Notes: a model not told the origin generated them from the sequence alone. A DNA stretch of 64,000 nucleotides from Pseudonocardiaceae bacterium YIM PH 21723 (GCA_003600225.1 QZFT01000027.1:48840-112839); one strand, 5' to 3'; numbered from the stretch's first letter, positions 37,697 through 47,155 are shown. Program-made: numbers and translations.

Positions 37697-38539
37697 ATGT
37701 CCGACCAGCCGGAGTACCGCGTCGACCCGTTGACCGGGCAGCCCTTGCCGCCGCCCGGCGCAACCGTCGCGCCTCCACTGGAATCCACGGGGCAACGGCC
37801 CGAGTCGCCCAAGCCCGCACGGGCCATCTTGGTACTCGGAACCGTTGTCGCGCTACTGGTGGCCGCAGCCGTGGGAACGGCCGTCTACCGCCGGGAACAC
37901 GCCGCGGCGCCCAGCCCGACCTGGCAGGCCCCGCCGGTGGTCACCCTGCCGCCGAGCTCACCGCCGACGTCGACCTCGGTGCCACCGCTGACCGCGGGCT
38001 GGCACTCGGTGCTGTCGATCCGGGACAGCGTGGCCTATGACGTGCCGCCCGACTGGAGGCCAGAGAAGGCGGGCGTGCTGGTGGGCTTCGAGAGCACCGA
38101 CGGCCCGCGGGTGATCATGCACAGCGTGGCGACCTACAAGGCCGACGCCTGTCCGGACGTGCCGGGCTCCACGCGTGGTCAGACCGGATTCGTGTCCGCC
38201 GACCGCGCCGACCCGCAGACCGTGGTGAGTACCGCGGTGACGCTGTGGGCGGAGGCGGCGATGAAGGTGCCCACCGGCTCCGGCCAGGTTTCCCCGTCCC
38301 CGGCCGTGCCGGTGCAGCTGGCTCAGGGGCGCAGCGGCTGGCTGTCCACCGCGGTGGTTCCCGTACCACCGGCGGAGAACTGCCCCGCCCCGAAGCTGAA
38401 GTTGACCGCGGTGGCCTTCGTCCCCGCCGAAGGCGCCAAGACCGCGTTGTTCCTGCTGTACAACGACGTCGATGTTCCCGATGAGCTCCCGCAGCCCATC
38501 ATCGACCAGGTGATCGCCACCTTGCGGAAGGCCGGCTAG
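37697..38539 (+). CDS. Membrane-anchored extracytoplasmic protein, related to 38843-39487
   Basis: 280 residues: Pro-rich cytoplasmic N-terminus (1-40), one TM helix (about 43-64), a Pro/Ser/Thr linker and an extracytoplasmic domain (about 105-280). The domain shares 'SVAYDVPPDW' and 'NCPAPKLKLTAVAFVP' with the lipoprotein encoded next, so the two are paralogues with different anchors. Three or four Cys in the domain may form disulfides. Function unknown. Confidence 0.75.
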   Translation: MSDQPEYRVDPLTGQPLPPPGATVAPPLESTGQRPESPKPARAILVLGTVVALLVAAAVGTAVYRREHAAAPSPTWQAPPVVTLPPSSPPTSTSVPPLTAGWHSVLSIRDSVAYDVPPDWRPEKAGVLVGFESTDGPRVIMHSVATYKADACPDVPGSTRGQTGFVSADRADPQTVVSTAVTLWAEAAMKVPTGSGQVSPSPAVPVQLAQGRSGWLSTAVVPVPPAENCPAPKLKLTAVAFVPAEGAKTALFLLYNDVDVPDELPQPIIDQVIATLRKAG

Positions 38540-38613
38540 CCGATGACCGGCAGCACCACGTAGCAAGCGGCAAGAACGGCACCGACTACCGACCCGAACA
38601 GTGCGCGACGCAT
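38536..38613 (-). CDS. 25-residue membrane peptide
   Basis: MRRALFGSVVGAVLAACYVV then LPVIG: two Arg and one TM helix. ATG 38613 has GGGGAG at 5 nt. The stop overlaps the stop of the convergent gene. It resembles other tiny TM peptides, but without conservation data it is only probable. Confidence 0.45.
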   Translation of the reverse strand: MRRALFGSVVGAVLAACYVVLPVIG

Positions 38614-38842
38614 ATGAACTCCCCGAACGATCGCGTTCTCCATTGTCAGTGGATACGTCGTCACAGGAGTCGCCCTGTTAACCCAAGTGGCCGAGTCGTG
38701 ATCTTCGTTTGCAGTTCGTGATCTGCTCCGCTTGGTGCATCCGTCTGGGAGACGGGCCGATCCGCGAGTCGTGATGCACGGGATTACCGGGATTCCGCTG
38801 AATGACAGGCGCGAATCCGCCCGGGAAACTACAGTTCCGCCC
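38540..38842. other. Intergenic region between the two paralogous exported-protein genes
   Basis: About 300 bp. Apart from the leftward 25-codon ORF at its left end it presumably holds the promoter of the lipoprotein gene; no repeat or operator was recognised. Confidence 0.5.
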
Positions 38843-39487
38843 ATGACCGCAACTGGGGGAATCTGTTCGGCCGTCCTGACCATGGTGCTGCTCGCCGGGT
38901 GCGCGGCGCCGCAGCCCGCCGCCCCGCCGACCACGCCGGCGACATCCAGCACACCGGCCCCGCCGAGCTGGCGGACCGTGTCCTCCCCCGAGGACGGCGC
39001 CGCCTACGACGTTCCCGCTGCCGACTGGCGGATCGAGCGCGAGGACTCGCCCATCTACGACCCGGCCAAGGGCACACACGCGGCGTCGTTCTACGTCCCG
39101 GAGGGATGTGAGCGGGTGAGCCCCGGCGAAGCCGACTTCCTGCCGTCCGATCGGCCGGACCTGGAGGTCCTCGCCGCCGACGCCGCCTACGGCTGGGCAG
39201 AGGGCCAGCTGCGCGCGCTCGGCGGCTCCGGGAACTTCCGCAAGTCCGGGTCGGAACCGTTCCCGCTGGTCGGCGGCACGATCACCGGCTACCGGTCCAC
39301 GGTGACGGTGAACTGGGACAAGACCCCGACCCGCTGCACCGGTCCGCAGCTCATCGTGACGGCGGTGGCCTTCACCAAGCCCGGCGGCGGTACCGGGGTG
39401 TTCGTCTTCAACTACCCGGCCGGATCCCAGGTGGACCTGCCTGCGGACACCGTGCAGCGGATCGTCTCCAGCGTGCGCCCGCTCTAG
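38843..39487 (+). CDS. Lipoprotein, related to 37697-38539
   Basis: 214 residues. Signal peptide with lipobox LLAGC (Cys near residue 19), a Pro/Thr/Ser linker, then a domain paralogous to that of the preceding gene: 'GAAYDVPAADWRIE', 'RCTGPQLIVTAVAFTKPGGGTGVFVFNY'. Its stop overlaps the stop of the Roco gene (convergent). Function unknown. Confidence 0.78.
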   Translation: MTATGGICSAVLTMVLLAGCAAPQPAAPPTTPATSSTPAPPSWRTVSSPEDGAAYDVPAADWRIEREDSPIYDPAKGTHAASFYVPEGCERVSPGEADFLPSDRPDLEVLAADAAYGWAEGQLRALGGSGNFRKSGSEPFPLVGGTITGYRSTVTVNWDKTPTRCTGPQLIVTAVAFTKPGGGTGVFVFNYPAGSQVDLPADTVQRIVSSVRPL

Positions 39488-42342
39488 GCCAGTACCGGCA
39501 GGCCCGGGTCGTAGTGCCTGTGGTGCTCCGGGCAGACCCAGACCAGGTCACCGGACGGGGTGTGTACCCGACGCAGGTCGCCGAACCGCCGGGCCGTGTC
39601 CAGCTGGAACAGCAACGCGCGCAGTGCTCGCAGGCCGCCACCTTCCGCCCTGGTCATACCGGGTTTGTGCGAGGTCGCCGGGTCCACCTCGAACTCGGGC
39701 AGTTTCTCGGCGAGCACCTTGGTGAAGTCGATGTCCGCCTTGACGTCCTTGAGCTGCTGCTCGGACAGCAACGTCGAGTATCCAGCTCCGGCGACCGGCA
39801 CCACGAACCGCAGTATCCCGGCAACGAACCGCAGGTAGGGGGCGATGGCGGCGACCCACTCCTTCGTCGGTTCGAAGTCGTAGGCCGCTTCCGCCCAAGG
39901 GTGCTCCTGCCCGGCCTCCTCACACCACAGCGTGATCCGGTACCGGTTGGAGGGCGACAGCGTGCTGATGACCGCCGACCGCTTCGCCGGGGCCAGGGTG
40001 AACAGCCGCGGGCTGTCGGTGATCTCGTTGCTCAGCATCCGCAGTGCGACCCGCAGGTGCTGGTCGATCTCCGCGAGCCGCACCTGCTGGTGCTGTGCCA
40101 GTCCGATCAGCTGCTGTGCCAGTCCCTCCAGCGACCCGATCGGCCCGGCCAGCCCGGATAGCAGGACTGCGATGTCGCTGCGCCGTACGCAGGTGTGGCA
40201 CAGGATCTGCTCCTCGCCGTGTATCCGGAGCTTGAGCAAGGTGTCGTAGGGGAACTTGTCGGTACAGCCTTCGACCGGGCACGGCACCCAGAAGCCGTGG
40301 TCCAGTCCGTGCCAGCGCTGGGCGATGAGATCCTCGATGCCGTCCTTGAGTACGTGGAAGAAGTACTCCGGCGCAGGTCCGACCACCGTCAGTTCGAGGT
40401 CCCGGTCGTTGGGCAGCAACTCGATCAGGGCCTCGGAATCGTGGGCCTGGTGGTACAGCACCACACCACGGCGCCAGTGCTTGCCGACGGAGAACCGGTG
40501 GTTGCGCACCGTCAGCCAGGACACGAGGCCCGGGGCTTCATCACTGGTACGGCAGGTCGCGCTGATCCGGCGGCCACCGTTGTTCCGGAAGATGCCGGCC
40601 GGGCGTTCGTAGGGCACCAGCTGAGCGACCAGGCTGGCCCTGGCGTCCGGTAGCCGATAGGAGACGTCGAACTTCTCCATCAGCCGCAGGAAGTACGGAT
40701 GCGATTCGGCCGGATACAACGGAATCCCGTCGGGCGCCCATACCTCGGGCAGGCGATCATGGGAGAGCGCTCCACCCTGCTCCCGGGTCTGCCGGTCCTC
40801 CAGCACGTAGCCGATGGCCTTGGTCAGCCACTCGGCACGGAGGACGACGAGATCCCGCAGTCCGTCGTCATCCGAGTAGTTGATGATGTGCCCGAGATCG
40901 TGCAGCAGCCCGGCGAGGGTGCTGGTGTCCTCTTCGGACAGTCCGTTCCTGATGCAGATCTCGTGGAAGTCGAACCGGGTGATGTGCGGCTTCTTCAGTG
41001 CCAGCACCTCATCGCGAGTCCGGCTCCAGTGCGGGTTCAGCAGCTCGCCCATCTGCGGCAACGCGGCGGCATGTTCGGCGATGGCCAACCTGAGCTGTTC
41101 GATGCCCTCACCGGTTTCGCTGTCCACGCAGTGGTAATCCACGACCAGACCGGGAAACTTGCGACGCAGGCTGGGGAAATCCAGTTCAGGTCTGCGTTCG
41201 GCGGCGTGGGTGGCAACGATGATGATGCGTGCCTGGTCTCCGACCCTCAGCCGGACCCGGCGGCACCAGCCCTCGATGTTGTTCTCCAGCCGTCCTTCGC
41301 GGGGTTTCCAGACGCAGAGGTAGAGGGCGCGCTGGGAGAAGAAGAACTGATGGCTGATCCGATAGACCTCCTGACCACCGAAGTCCCAGGTGTTCAGGGT
41401 GATCTGTTCGTCCAGGTCTGGGTGCGGCAGTGCGAGGGCACCGATCTCGATGCCGTGGGTGGTGTCCCTGCCCCTGACGAATGACTCGCCGCGCAGGGCG
41501 CTGACCAGGGAGGACTTGCCGACCTCCCCTTCGCCGATGAGCAGCAGCCTGGCCTCGTACTGCGGCGTGCTTTCGGTCAGGCTGCGCAGGTAGTTGAGCA
41601 ATTCCGAGATGCCTCGGGCGTACAGCGAGGCGAAGGGTTCCTGGAGCGGGTTGCCTTCCAGCCTCAGGTCGATGTCCCATGGGAGCGCACCGAGCCCGGC
41701 AGGCAGCGTGGTCAGCCGGTTGTGACTGAGGTCGAGTACTTTCAGCCCCTTCGGTTGTCCCAGGGAATCGGGGATCTCGGTCAGGTCGTTCTCGGCGAGG
41801 TCGAGTTCGCGAAGGTCGGCCAGCTGACCCATCTCCTCAGGTAGCGAACGCAACCCGGTTTTCCGCAGATACAGCTTCCGCAGCTTCCGCAGGGTGCAGA
41901 AAGCACGAGGAAGCACCCGGATGTTGTTGCCATTCAGGCAGAGGATGGTGAGCCCGGCCAGGTACCGGATCGCGGGATCCAGGCGGGTGAACCTGTTGTT
42001 CCCCAGATCAAGGACTTCCAGATCACGCAGGCCCCAGAACTGGGCGGGCAACGAGGACAGCTGATTACCGTCCAACCAGAGAGCGCGCAACCCGGCGAGT
42101 GTGCCGACGGCAGGCGTGAGTTCACGCAACCGGTTACGGCTCAGACTGAGTACCCCGAGACCCGCCAGATCACCGATCTGCGTAGGCAGGGTGGACAGCT
42201 GATTGTCCGACAGGTTCAGGTTGGTGATCCCGGGGTGGAGATGCAGAACCGGATCCAGATAGGGCAGTTCGCAGTCGGAGAGATCGATGGCATCCGCACC
42301 GACCTGCACACGGGCCAGCACCTCGTGATACTTCTCCGCCAC
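39484..42342 (-). CDS. Roco protein: LRR-Roc GTPase-COR
   Basis: 952 residues. An N-terminal solenoid of about nine leucine-rich repeats (residues about 38-232, LxLxxNxLxxLP), then a Roc GTPase domain: P-loop GEGEVGKSS (270-278), T295 region, G3 motif DFGGQE (320-325), and ATHAAERR in place of the G4. Next comes a COR region, then a Cys pair motif CPVEGC...CHTC that may bind zinc, and a C-terminal domain ending CPEHHRHYDP. This is the bacterial counterpart of LRRK2-type proteins, acting as a nucleotide-controlled scaffold. GTG start behind GGGGAGG. It stands alone between an exported protein and sucD; partners unknown. Confidence 0.9.
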   Translation of the reverse strand: MAEKYHEVLARVQVGADAIDLSDCELPYLDPVLHLHPGITNLNLSDNQLSTLPTQIGDLAGLGVLSLSRNRLRELTPAVGTLAGLRALWLDGNQLSSLPAQFWGLRDLEVLDLGNNRFTRLDPAIRYLAGLTILCLNGNNIRVLPRAFCTLRKLRKLYLRKTGLRSLPEEMGQLADLRELDLAENDLTEIPDSLGQPKGLKVLDLSHNRLTTLPAGLGALPWDIDLRLEGNPLQEPFASLYARGISELLNYLRSLTESTPQYEARLLLIGEGEVGKSSLVSALRGESFVRGRDTTHGIEIGALALPHPDLDEQITLNTWDFGGQEVYRISHQFFFSQRALYLCVWKPREGRLENNIEGWCRRVRLRVGDQARIIIVATHAAERRPELDFPSLRRKFPGLVVDYHCVDSETGEGIEQLRLAIAEHAAALPQMGELLNPHWSRTRDEVLALKKPHITRFDFHEICIRNGLSEEDTSTLAGLLHDLGHIINYSDDDGLRDLVVLRAEWLTKAIGYVLEDRQTREQGGALSHDRLPEVWAPDGIPLYPAESHPYFLRLMEKFDVSYRLPDARASLVAQLVPYERPAGIFRNNGGRRISATCRTSDEAPGLVSWLTVRNHRFSVGKHWRRGVVLYHQAHDSEALIELLPNDRDLELTVVGPAPEYFFHVLKDGIEDLIAQRWHGLDHGFWVPCPVEGCTDKFPYDTLLKLRIHGEEQILCHTCVRRSDIAVLLSGLAGPIGSLEGLAQQLIGLAQHQQVRLAEIDQHLRVALRMLSNEITDSPRLFTLAPAKRSAVISTLSPSNRYRITLWCEEAGQEHPWAEAAYDFEPTKEWVAAIAPYLRFVAGILRFVVPVAGAGYSTLLSEQQLKDVKADIDFTKVLAEKLPEFEVDPATSHKPGMTRAEGGGLRALRALLFQLDTARRFGDLRRVHTPSGDLVWVCPEHHRHYDPGLPVLA

Positions 42343-42399
42343 CGCTCGTCCTCCCCAGCCTTACGCCGAGTGGCCGAGGGTAGCGGAGCCGAAAAGCAG

Positions 42400-42442
42400 A
42401 ACGGGCGCCCCCGCATCAACCAGTGATGCGAAGGCGCCCGTT
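42400..42442. terminator. sucD terminator hairpin
   Basis: AACGGGCGCCCCCGCATCA (42400-42418) pairs with TGATGCGAAGGCGCCCGTT (42424-42442), two mismatches, just after the sucD stop. Confidence 0.75.
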
Positions 42443-42451
42443 CCGAAGTAC

Positions 42452-43339
42452 TTACAGCGACTTCATGATCTCGCGCATCAGGGCGGCGGTCTCGGACGGC
42501 GTCTTGCCGACCTTCACACCGGCGGCCTCAAGGGCCTCCTTCTTGCCCTGCGCGGTGCCCGCACCGTCGGAGACGATGGCGCCGGCGTGGCCCATGGTCT
42601 TGCCCTCGGGAGCGGTGAAGCCCGCGACGTAGCCGACGACCGGCTTGGTCACGTGCTCCTGGATGTACGCGCCCGCGCGCTCCTCGGCGTCGCCGCCGAT
42701 CTCGCCGATCATCACGATCGCGGCTGTCTCGGGGTCGTTCTGGAACGCCTCGAGCGCGTCGATGTGCGTGGTGCCGATGATCGGGTCGCCACCGATGCCG
42801 ATCGCGGTGGAGAAGCCGAAGTCACGCAGCTCGTACATCATCTGGTAGGTCAGGGTGCCGGACTTGGACACCAGACCGATCTTGCCCGGGCCTGCGATGT
42901 CCGCCGGGATGATGCCCGCGTTGGACTTTCCGGGGGAGATGATGCCGGGACAGTTCGGGCCGATGATCCGGGTCTTGCTGCCCTTGTCCAGCGAGTGCTG
43001 CCAGAAGTAGGCGGAGTCGTGCACCGGGATGCCCTCGGTGATGACCACGGCCAGCGGGATCTCGGCGTCGATGGCCTCGATCGCGGCGTCCTTGGCGAAC
43101 TTCGGCGGCACGAAGATGACCGACACGTCGGCGCCGGTCTGCTCCATGGCCTCCTTGACGGAAGCGAACACGGGCAGCACGGTGCCGTCGAAGTCGACCT
43201 TCTCGCCGGCCTTGCGCGGGTTCACGCCACCGACGATGTTGGTGCCGGAGGCCAGCATGCGCTTGGTGTGCTTGGTGCCCTCGGCACCGGTCATGCCCTG
43301 GACGATGACCTTGCTGTTCTCAGTCAGGAAGATAGCCAT
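42452..43339 (-). CDS. sucD: Succinyl-CoA ligase alpha subunit
   Basis: 295 residues. TCA-cycle enzyme with SucC, forming succinate and ATP/GTP. CoA-binding Rossmann start '[19 protein letters not shown]', and the phosphohistidine in '[17 protein letters not shown]' near residue 253. It follows sucC by 3 bp. Confidence 0.97.
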   Translation of the reverse strand: MAIFLTENSKVIVQGMTGAEGTKHTKRMLASGTNIVGGVNPRKAGEKVDFDGTVLPVFASVKEAMEQTGADVSVIFVPPKFAKDAAIEAIDAEIPLAVVITEGIPVHDSAYFWQHSLDKGSKTRIIGPNCPGIISPGKSNAGIIPADIAGPGKIGLVSKSGTLTYQMMYELRDFGFSTAIGIGGDPIIGTTHIDALEAFQNDPETAAIVMIGEIGGDAEERAGAYIQEHVTKPVVGYVAGFTAPEGKTMGHAGAIVSDGAGTAQGKKEALEAAGVKVGKTPSETAALMREIMKSL

Positions 43340-43342
43340 GAC

Positions 43343-44512
43343 TCATGCACCAACATTCGCGAGCTCGGCGGCCTTGTCTGCCGCGTTGTCCATGGTGTCG
43401 ACCACGGTGACCAGGGGGTGGTTGGCGTCGGCCAGGATCTGGCGGCCCTCGACGACGTTGTTGCCGTCCAGACGCACGACCAGCGGCTTGGTGGCCTTGT
43501 CGCCCAGCAGTTCCAGGGCCTTGACGATGCCGTTGGCGACCGCGTCACAGGCGGTGATGCCACCGAAGACGTTCACGAAGACCGACTTGACGTCGGTGTC
43601 GTTCAGGATGACGTCCAGACCGTTGGCCATCACCTCGGCGGACGCGCCGCCACCGATGTCCAGGAAGTTGGCCGGCTTCACGTTGCCGTGCTTCTCGCCG
43701 GCGTACGCGACGACGTCCAGGGTGGACATGACCAGACCGGCACCGTTACCGATGATGCCGACCTCACCGTCCAGCTTGACGTAGTTGAGGTCCAGCGCCT
43801 TGGCCTTGGCCTCGAGCGGGTTCTCGGTCTCCTGGTCCACCAGGTCGGCGTGACCCGGGTGCCGGAAGCCGGCGTTCTCGTCCAGGGTGACCTTGCCGTC
43901 GAGGGCGACGATCTTGTCCTGCGGGTCACGGACCAGCGGGTTGACCTCGACCAGGGTGGCGTCCTCGGAGACGAAGGTCTCCCACAGCTTCACCAGCACG
44001 TCGGCGACCTCGTCGGCGACGGCGGCGGGGAAGCGGCCTGCCTCGACGATCTCCTTGGCCTTGGCCAGGTCGACACCCTTGATGGCGTCGACCGGGATCT
44101 TGGCCAGGGCCTCGGGGCGCTCGACGGCGAGCTCCTCGATGTCCATGCCGCCCTCGTGGGTGGCCATGGCGAGGAAGGTGCGGTTGGACCGGTCCAGCAG
44201 GTAGGAGACGTAGTACTCCTCGCTGATGTCGGACGCGACGGTCACCAGTACCTTGCGGGTGATGTGGCCCTTGATGTCCAGGCCCAGGATCGCCTCGGCC
44301 TTTTCCTTGGCCTCGGCGGCGGTCTTGGCGAACTTCACGCCACCGGCCTTACCGCGGCCACCGATCTTCACCTGGGACTTCACGACGACAGCCGTGTCGT
44401 ATTCGGCGGCGGCGCGCTCGGCGTCTTCCGGGGTGTTGACCACGGTGCCGGGAAGCGTCGGAACGTTGTGAGCGGCGAAGAGTTCCTTCGCCTGGTACTC
44501 GTACAGGTCCAC
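43343..44512 (-). CDS. sucC: Succinyl-CoA ligase beta subunit
   Basis: 389 residues with the ATP-grasp fold: '[18 protein letters not shown]' start, '[16 protein letters not shown]' and the C-terminal '[15 protein letters not shown]' subunit interface. GTG 44512 behind AGGAG is chosen by family start; the longer frame adds unrelated residues. First gene of the sucCD operon. Confidence 0.97.
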   Translation of the reverse strand: MDLYEYQAKELFAAHNVPTLPGTVVNTPEDAERAAAEYDTAVVVKSQVKIGGRGKAGGVKFAKTAAEAKEKAEAILGLDIKGHITRKVLVTVASDISEEYYVSYLLDRSNRTFLAMATHEGGMDIEELAVERPEALAKIPVDAIKGVDLAKAKEIVEAGRFPAAVADEVADVLVKLWETFVSEDATLVEVNPLVRDPQDKIVALDGKVTLDENAGFRHPGHADLVDQETENPLEAKAKALDLNYVKLDGEVGIIGNGAGLVMSTLDVVAYAGEKHGNVKPANFLDIGGGASAEVMANGLDVILNDTDVKSVFVNVFGGITACDAVANGIVKALELLGDKATKPLVVRLDGNNVVEGRQILADANHPLVTVVDTMDNAADKAAELANVGA

Positions 44513-44713
44513 TCGAAGATCTCCTGCGAGTTCGTCAATGGGAAGCAAGAGCTGCGGCCAGCTCAGCATTCGTGCTCGTGGCTGGTGCGGCCCCGACGCT
44601 CCGAAAGACTCCGACTCGCCGGCCGTCGGACCAGAAGGGTCACTGACACGACGGGGAGACCATATCCAGGAGCCCGGCGTCAGCGCACGTCGCACCCGGT
44701 GAGATCCGCCACT

Positions 44714-45121
44714 TCAGGCGGTCGCGGTGTCTCCGACGTGGGCGAGAACCCAGTTGACGATCTCCGTCGTGGTGGCTCCGGGGGTGAACACGGTGGCCAC
44801 TCCCATCTCGCGGAGCAGCGGGATGTCGGCCTCGGGAACGATGCCGCCGCCGAACACCACGACGTCCTCGGCACCCTCGGCCTTGAGCAGGTCGATCACC
44901 CGGCTGAACAGGGTCATGTGGGCCCCGGACAGTACGGACAGGCCGACGACGTCGGCGTCCTCCTGCACGGTGGTGCGGACGATCTGCTCCGGGGTCTGGT
45001 GCAGGCCGGTGTAGATGACCTCCATGCCGGCGTCGCGCAGCGCGCGGGCGACCACCTTGGCGCCGCGGTCGTGACCGTCCAGGCCGGGCTTGGCGATGAC
45101 GACCCGGATCCGACCGGACAT
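44714..45121 (-). CDS. Stand-alone cobalamin-binding subunit (IcmB-like)
   Basis: 135 residues forming just the B12-binding domain of methylmalonyl/isobutyryl-CoA mutases: '[18 protein letters not shown]' with the D-x-H-x-x-G lower ligand His, '[10 protein letters not shown]' and '[15 protein letters not shown]'. The size fits IcmB-type small subunits that pair with a separate large subunit, which is not in the window. ATG 45121 has AGGAGG upstream. Confidence 0.9.
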   Translation of the reverse strand: MSGRIRVVIAKPGLDGHDRGAKVVARALRDAGMEVIYTGLHQTPEQIVRTTVQEDADVVGLSVLSGAHMTLFSRVIDLLKAEGAEDVVVFGGGIVPEADIPLLREMGVATVFTPGATTTEIVNWVLAHVGDTATA

Positions 45122-45154
45122 GGCTGCCTCCTGCGCTGAGACGACCGTCACAGC

Positions 45155-46837
45155 CTACAGCGCGACGTTCTCCTTGGCGTTCCGTGCGGCCAGGGTGACC
45201 ACGGCGGACACCACGGCCACGAGCAGGCCGGCGATCACCCAGAGCGCGCTGTCGCCGCGTTCCGGGTCGTTGACCACGCCCGCCATGACCGGCCAGCCGA
45301 GCAGCCGGAACGCCAGCACCAGCGCCGCGCCCAGGTAGAGCGCCGCCGCCTGGTGCAGCCTGCTGACCGGGGCCAGTACGCACGCGGCCAGCACGACGGC
45401 CAGCCCGGCGTACAGGCCGAGGGTGGCGGTATTGACGTCGGTGAACAGCCCGCTGTTCAGCAGGTCGGGGCTCTGCACCGTGTTGCCCGCGAAGGCGAGC
45501 AGGGCGAGGAGCCCGAGCAGCGCGGACAGCCCCACCCGCAGCGGAGCGGCCCGGACCTCGGACAGGTCCACCTCTTCGCGCTCCACACTGCCCGCGACGG
45601 CGGCGGTGATGGAGCCCGCGATGGCGAGGGCGAGGGCGAGCACGAAGAACAGAAGGCCGTAGGAGGTCTGGGTGCCGGGGTAGACGTCCCGCTGCAACAG
45701 CACATTGCCCAGTTGCCCCGCTCCGGCCATCGGCACCAGCGCCCAGGCCAGGCTGAGCACCGGCCGCACCGCCCCGGCGATCGCCGGGGCGAACTGGGTG
45801 CAGCCCAGCACGATCAGCAGGGCACCCGCCCACCACAGCAGGGCGCGGTCGGGGGCCTCGGTGAGCCGGTAGCCGTCGCTCAGCACCAGCCAGTAGGCAT
45901 TGGCGGCGAACAGGGCGAACAGGCCGGCCAGGACCATCAGCCGACCGGCCACCACCCGCAGCGGCACTCCCCGCGACTTCCGCGACCCGACGAAGTAGGC
46001 GAACCCGGCCACGATCAGGGCGCTCACCAGGATCAGCCAGGTACCGATGCCGGTGGAGATGGCATCGGCCTGGGCGGACAGCGCCAGCGTCGGCAGCGTG
46101 TAACCCAGTGCGGCGGCGCCGACCCCGAGCAGGCCGCCCCGCGCACCGTCCACATCGGAGAGTCCGATCGCGGTGGCACCCGCGATCGGCACGGCCAGCG
46201 CCAGCACCGCGCCGCCGAACAGCACGACGGCCGGACTGTCCAGATAGGACTTGCCGAGCACCATCAGGTCGGTGGAGCCGAGAAGTGGGTAGAACAGTGA
46301 GCCCAGCGCCGCCAGCCCGAGCACCAGGCAAAGTCCGATCCAGAGCTGGGGATTGGGCACCCGGGTGCGCGAGTTGTCCTGCTCGGTGTCCTTCACCGTG
46401 CGCAACGCCAGCCAGCCGGCCACGGCGGTGATCACCTGCCCGAGCAGCAGGACGTACAGCCCCAGCCCGGGGTCGAGCGGATCCACCGTGCGCACGACGA
46501 ACAGTTCCGGGCGCCAGGCCTGCGAGGGCTTGATGAACAGCTGCAGGTCGATGAGCAGCCTGCCGACGGCGAACAGTCCGGGGGCGAGCAGCGCGCCCGC
46601 GGCGAACGTGGGCCTGCCCGTCCACCAGCCGAGGGCGGCGACCAGTACCGGCACCGCTGACCCGAGTATCAGTGCCCAGGAGACGCCGGCGATGGGCTCG
46701 GGTGTCTTCGCGAAGACGCCGAGCAGTGGCCCTGCGGCGAGCAGTAGTGCGCCGAGGGCGGCGAGGAGTAACGCGGTCAGGACCGGGCGACCGGTCTCCT
46801 GCCAGCGAAGCTGTTGGGCGGTGGTCCGTGCCGTCAC
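45155..46837 (-). CDS. Polytopic membrane protein, unknown
   Basis: 560 residues with about 15-16 predicted TM helices along the full length and few charged loops. GTG start. I recognise no family or motif. It lies 33 bp upstream of the B12-binding subunit gene on the same strand, so they may be co-transcribed; a functional tie is not evident. Confidence 0.75.
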   Translation of the reverse strand: MTARTTAQQLRWQETGRPVLTALLLAALGALLLAAGPLLGVFAKTPEPIAGVSWALILGSAVPVLVAALGWWTGRPTFAAGALLAPGLFAVGRLLIDLQLFIKPSQAWRPELFVVRTVDPLDPGLGLYVLLLGQVITAVAGWLALRTVKDTEQDNSRTRVPNPQLWIGLCLVLGLAALGSLFYPLLGSTDLMVLGKSYLDSPAVVLFGGAVLALAVPIAGATAIGLSDVDGARGGLLGVGAAALGYTLPTLALSAQADAISTGIGTWLILVSALIVAGFAYFVGSRKSRGVPLRVVAGRLMVLAGLFALFAANAYWLVLSDGYRLTEAPDRALLWWAGALLIVLGCTQFAPAIAGAVRPVLSLAWALVPMAGAGQLGNVLLQRDVYPGTQTSYGLLFFVLALALAIAGSITAAVAGSVEREEVDLSEVRAAPLRVGLSALLGLLALLAFAGNTVQSPDLLNSGLFTDVNTATLGLYAGLAVVLAACVLAPVSRLHQAAALYLGAALVLAFRLLGWPVMAGVVNDPERGDSALWVIAGLLVAVVSAVVTLAARNAKENVAL

Positions 46838-46983
46838 AGCGCCTGATCGTAGTAGCAGTGACCGCTATTCGGCGCGTTCTGGCTCCACGAAGGGACATTT
46901 ACGTGCGGCCGCGCATAGTAAAGGAGAAGGCTGTTACGTCAATTCTGTTTTATTCCGTTCAGCAGCGGACTTCTCACAAAGTC
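46838..46983. other. Intergenic region upstream of the first cloverleaf leader
   Basis: Contains the promoter of the leftward membrane-protein gene and an AT-richer patch near 46910-46960 with TAAAGGAGAAGG but no start codon after it. No gene seen. Confidence 0.5.
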
Positions 46984-47012
46984 TTCACCGTGTGCCGCCG
47001 ACTGGATACTGT
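46984..47012 (+). promoter_or_regulatory. Promoter of M23 gene 1
   Basis: TTCACC (46984-46989), 17-bp spacer, TACTGT (47007-47012), the same -10 as in M23 gene 2. The predicted start near 47019 gives a leader of about 137 nt. Confidence 0.55.
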
Positions 47013-47018
47013 CCACGC

Positions 47019-47155
47019 CTGGTCCAGTTGTCACAGCCTGATCTACAGGGACCACCCGAACGACCCTGCGGCTCCCGATACGGTTCCCCGACCGGATCGG
47101 CTGGGATCCCCCGCCCAGCGCTGCTGATCAGGCCCCCCGAGACAGAAGGGCAGGA
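47019..47155 (+). ncRNA. Conserved cloverleaf-like leader RNA, copy 1
   Basis: Four stems can be drawn. P1 closes the fold: GCCTGATC (47036-47043) with GATCAGGC (47126-47133). P2: CAGGG/CCCTG (47046-47050, 47064-47068) with ACCCGAAC in its loop. P3: CGGT/ACCG (47081-47094) with loop TCCCCG. P4: GCTGGG/CCCAGC (47100-47119) with loop ATCCCCCG. Copy 2 at 48889-49023 keeps all four with compensatory changes (P2 is GGAGT/ACTCC there). It ends at the purine-rich AGAAGGGCAGG before the TTG start, so control of translation or termination of the M23 gene is likely. c-di-AMP riboswitches often precede actinobacterial cell-wall hydrolase genes, but I cannot find the ydaO core here. Confidence 0.7.

Noticed and set aside
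46672..47127. ORF across the first M23 leader
   Set aside because: Overlaps the membrane-protein gene on the other strand and lacks a start after the AAAGGAG; its homologous position in copy 2 is not open in the same frame.
47019..47155. ydaO/c-di-AMP riboswitch call for the M23 leaders
   Set aside because: The gene context fits, but the conserved ydaO core sequences are not visible on the sense strand. A GGGGGACCCA-like match appears only on the antisense strand of one copy. Kept as an unassigned leader.
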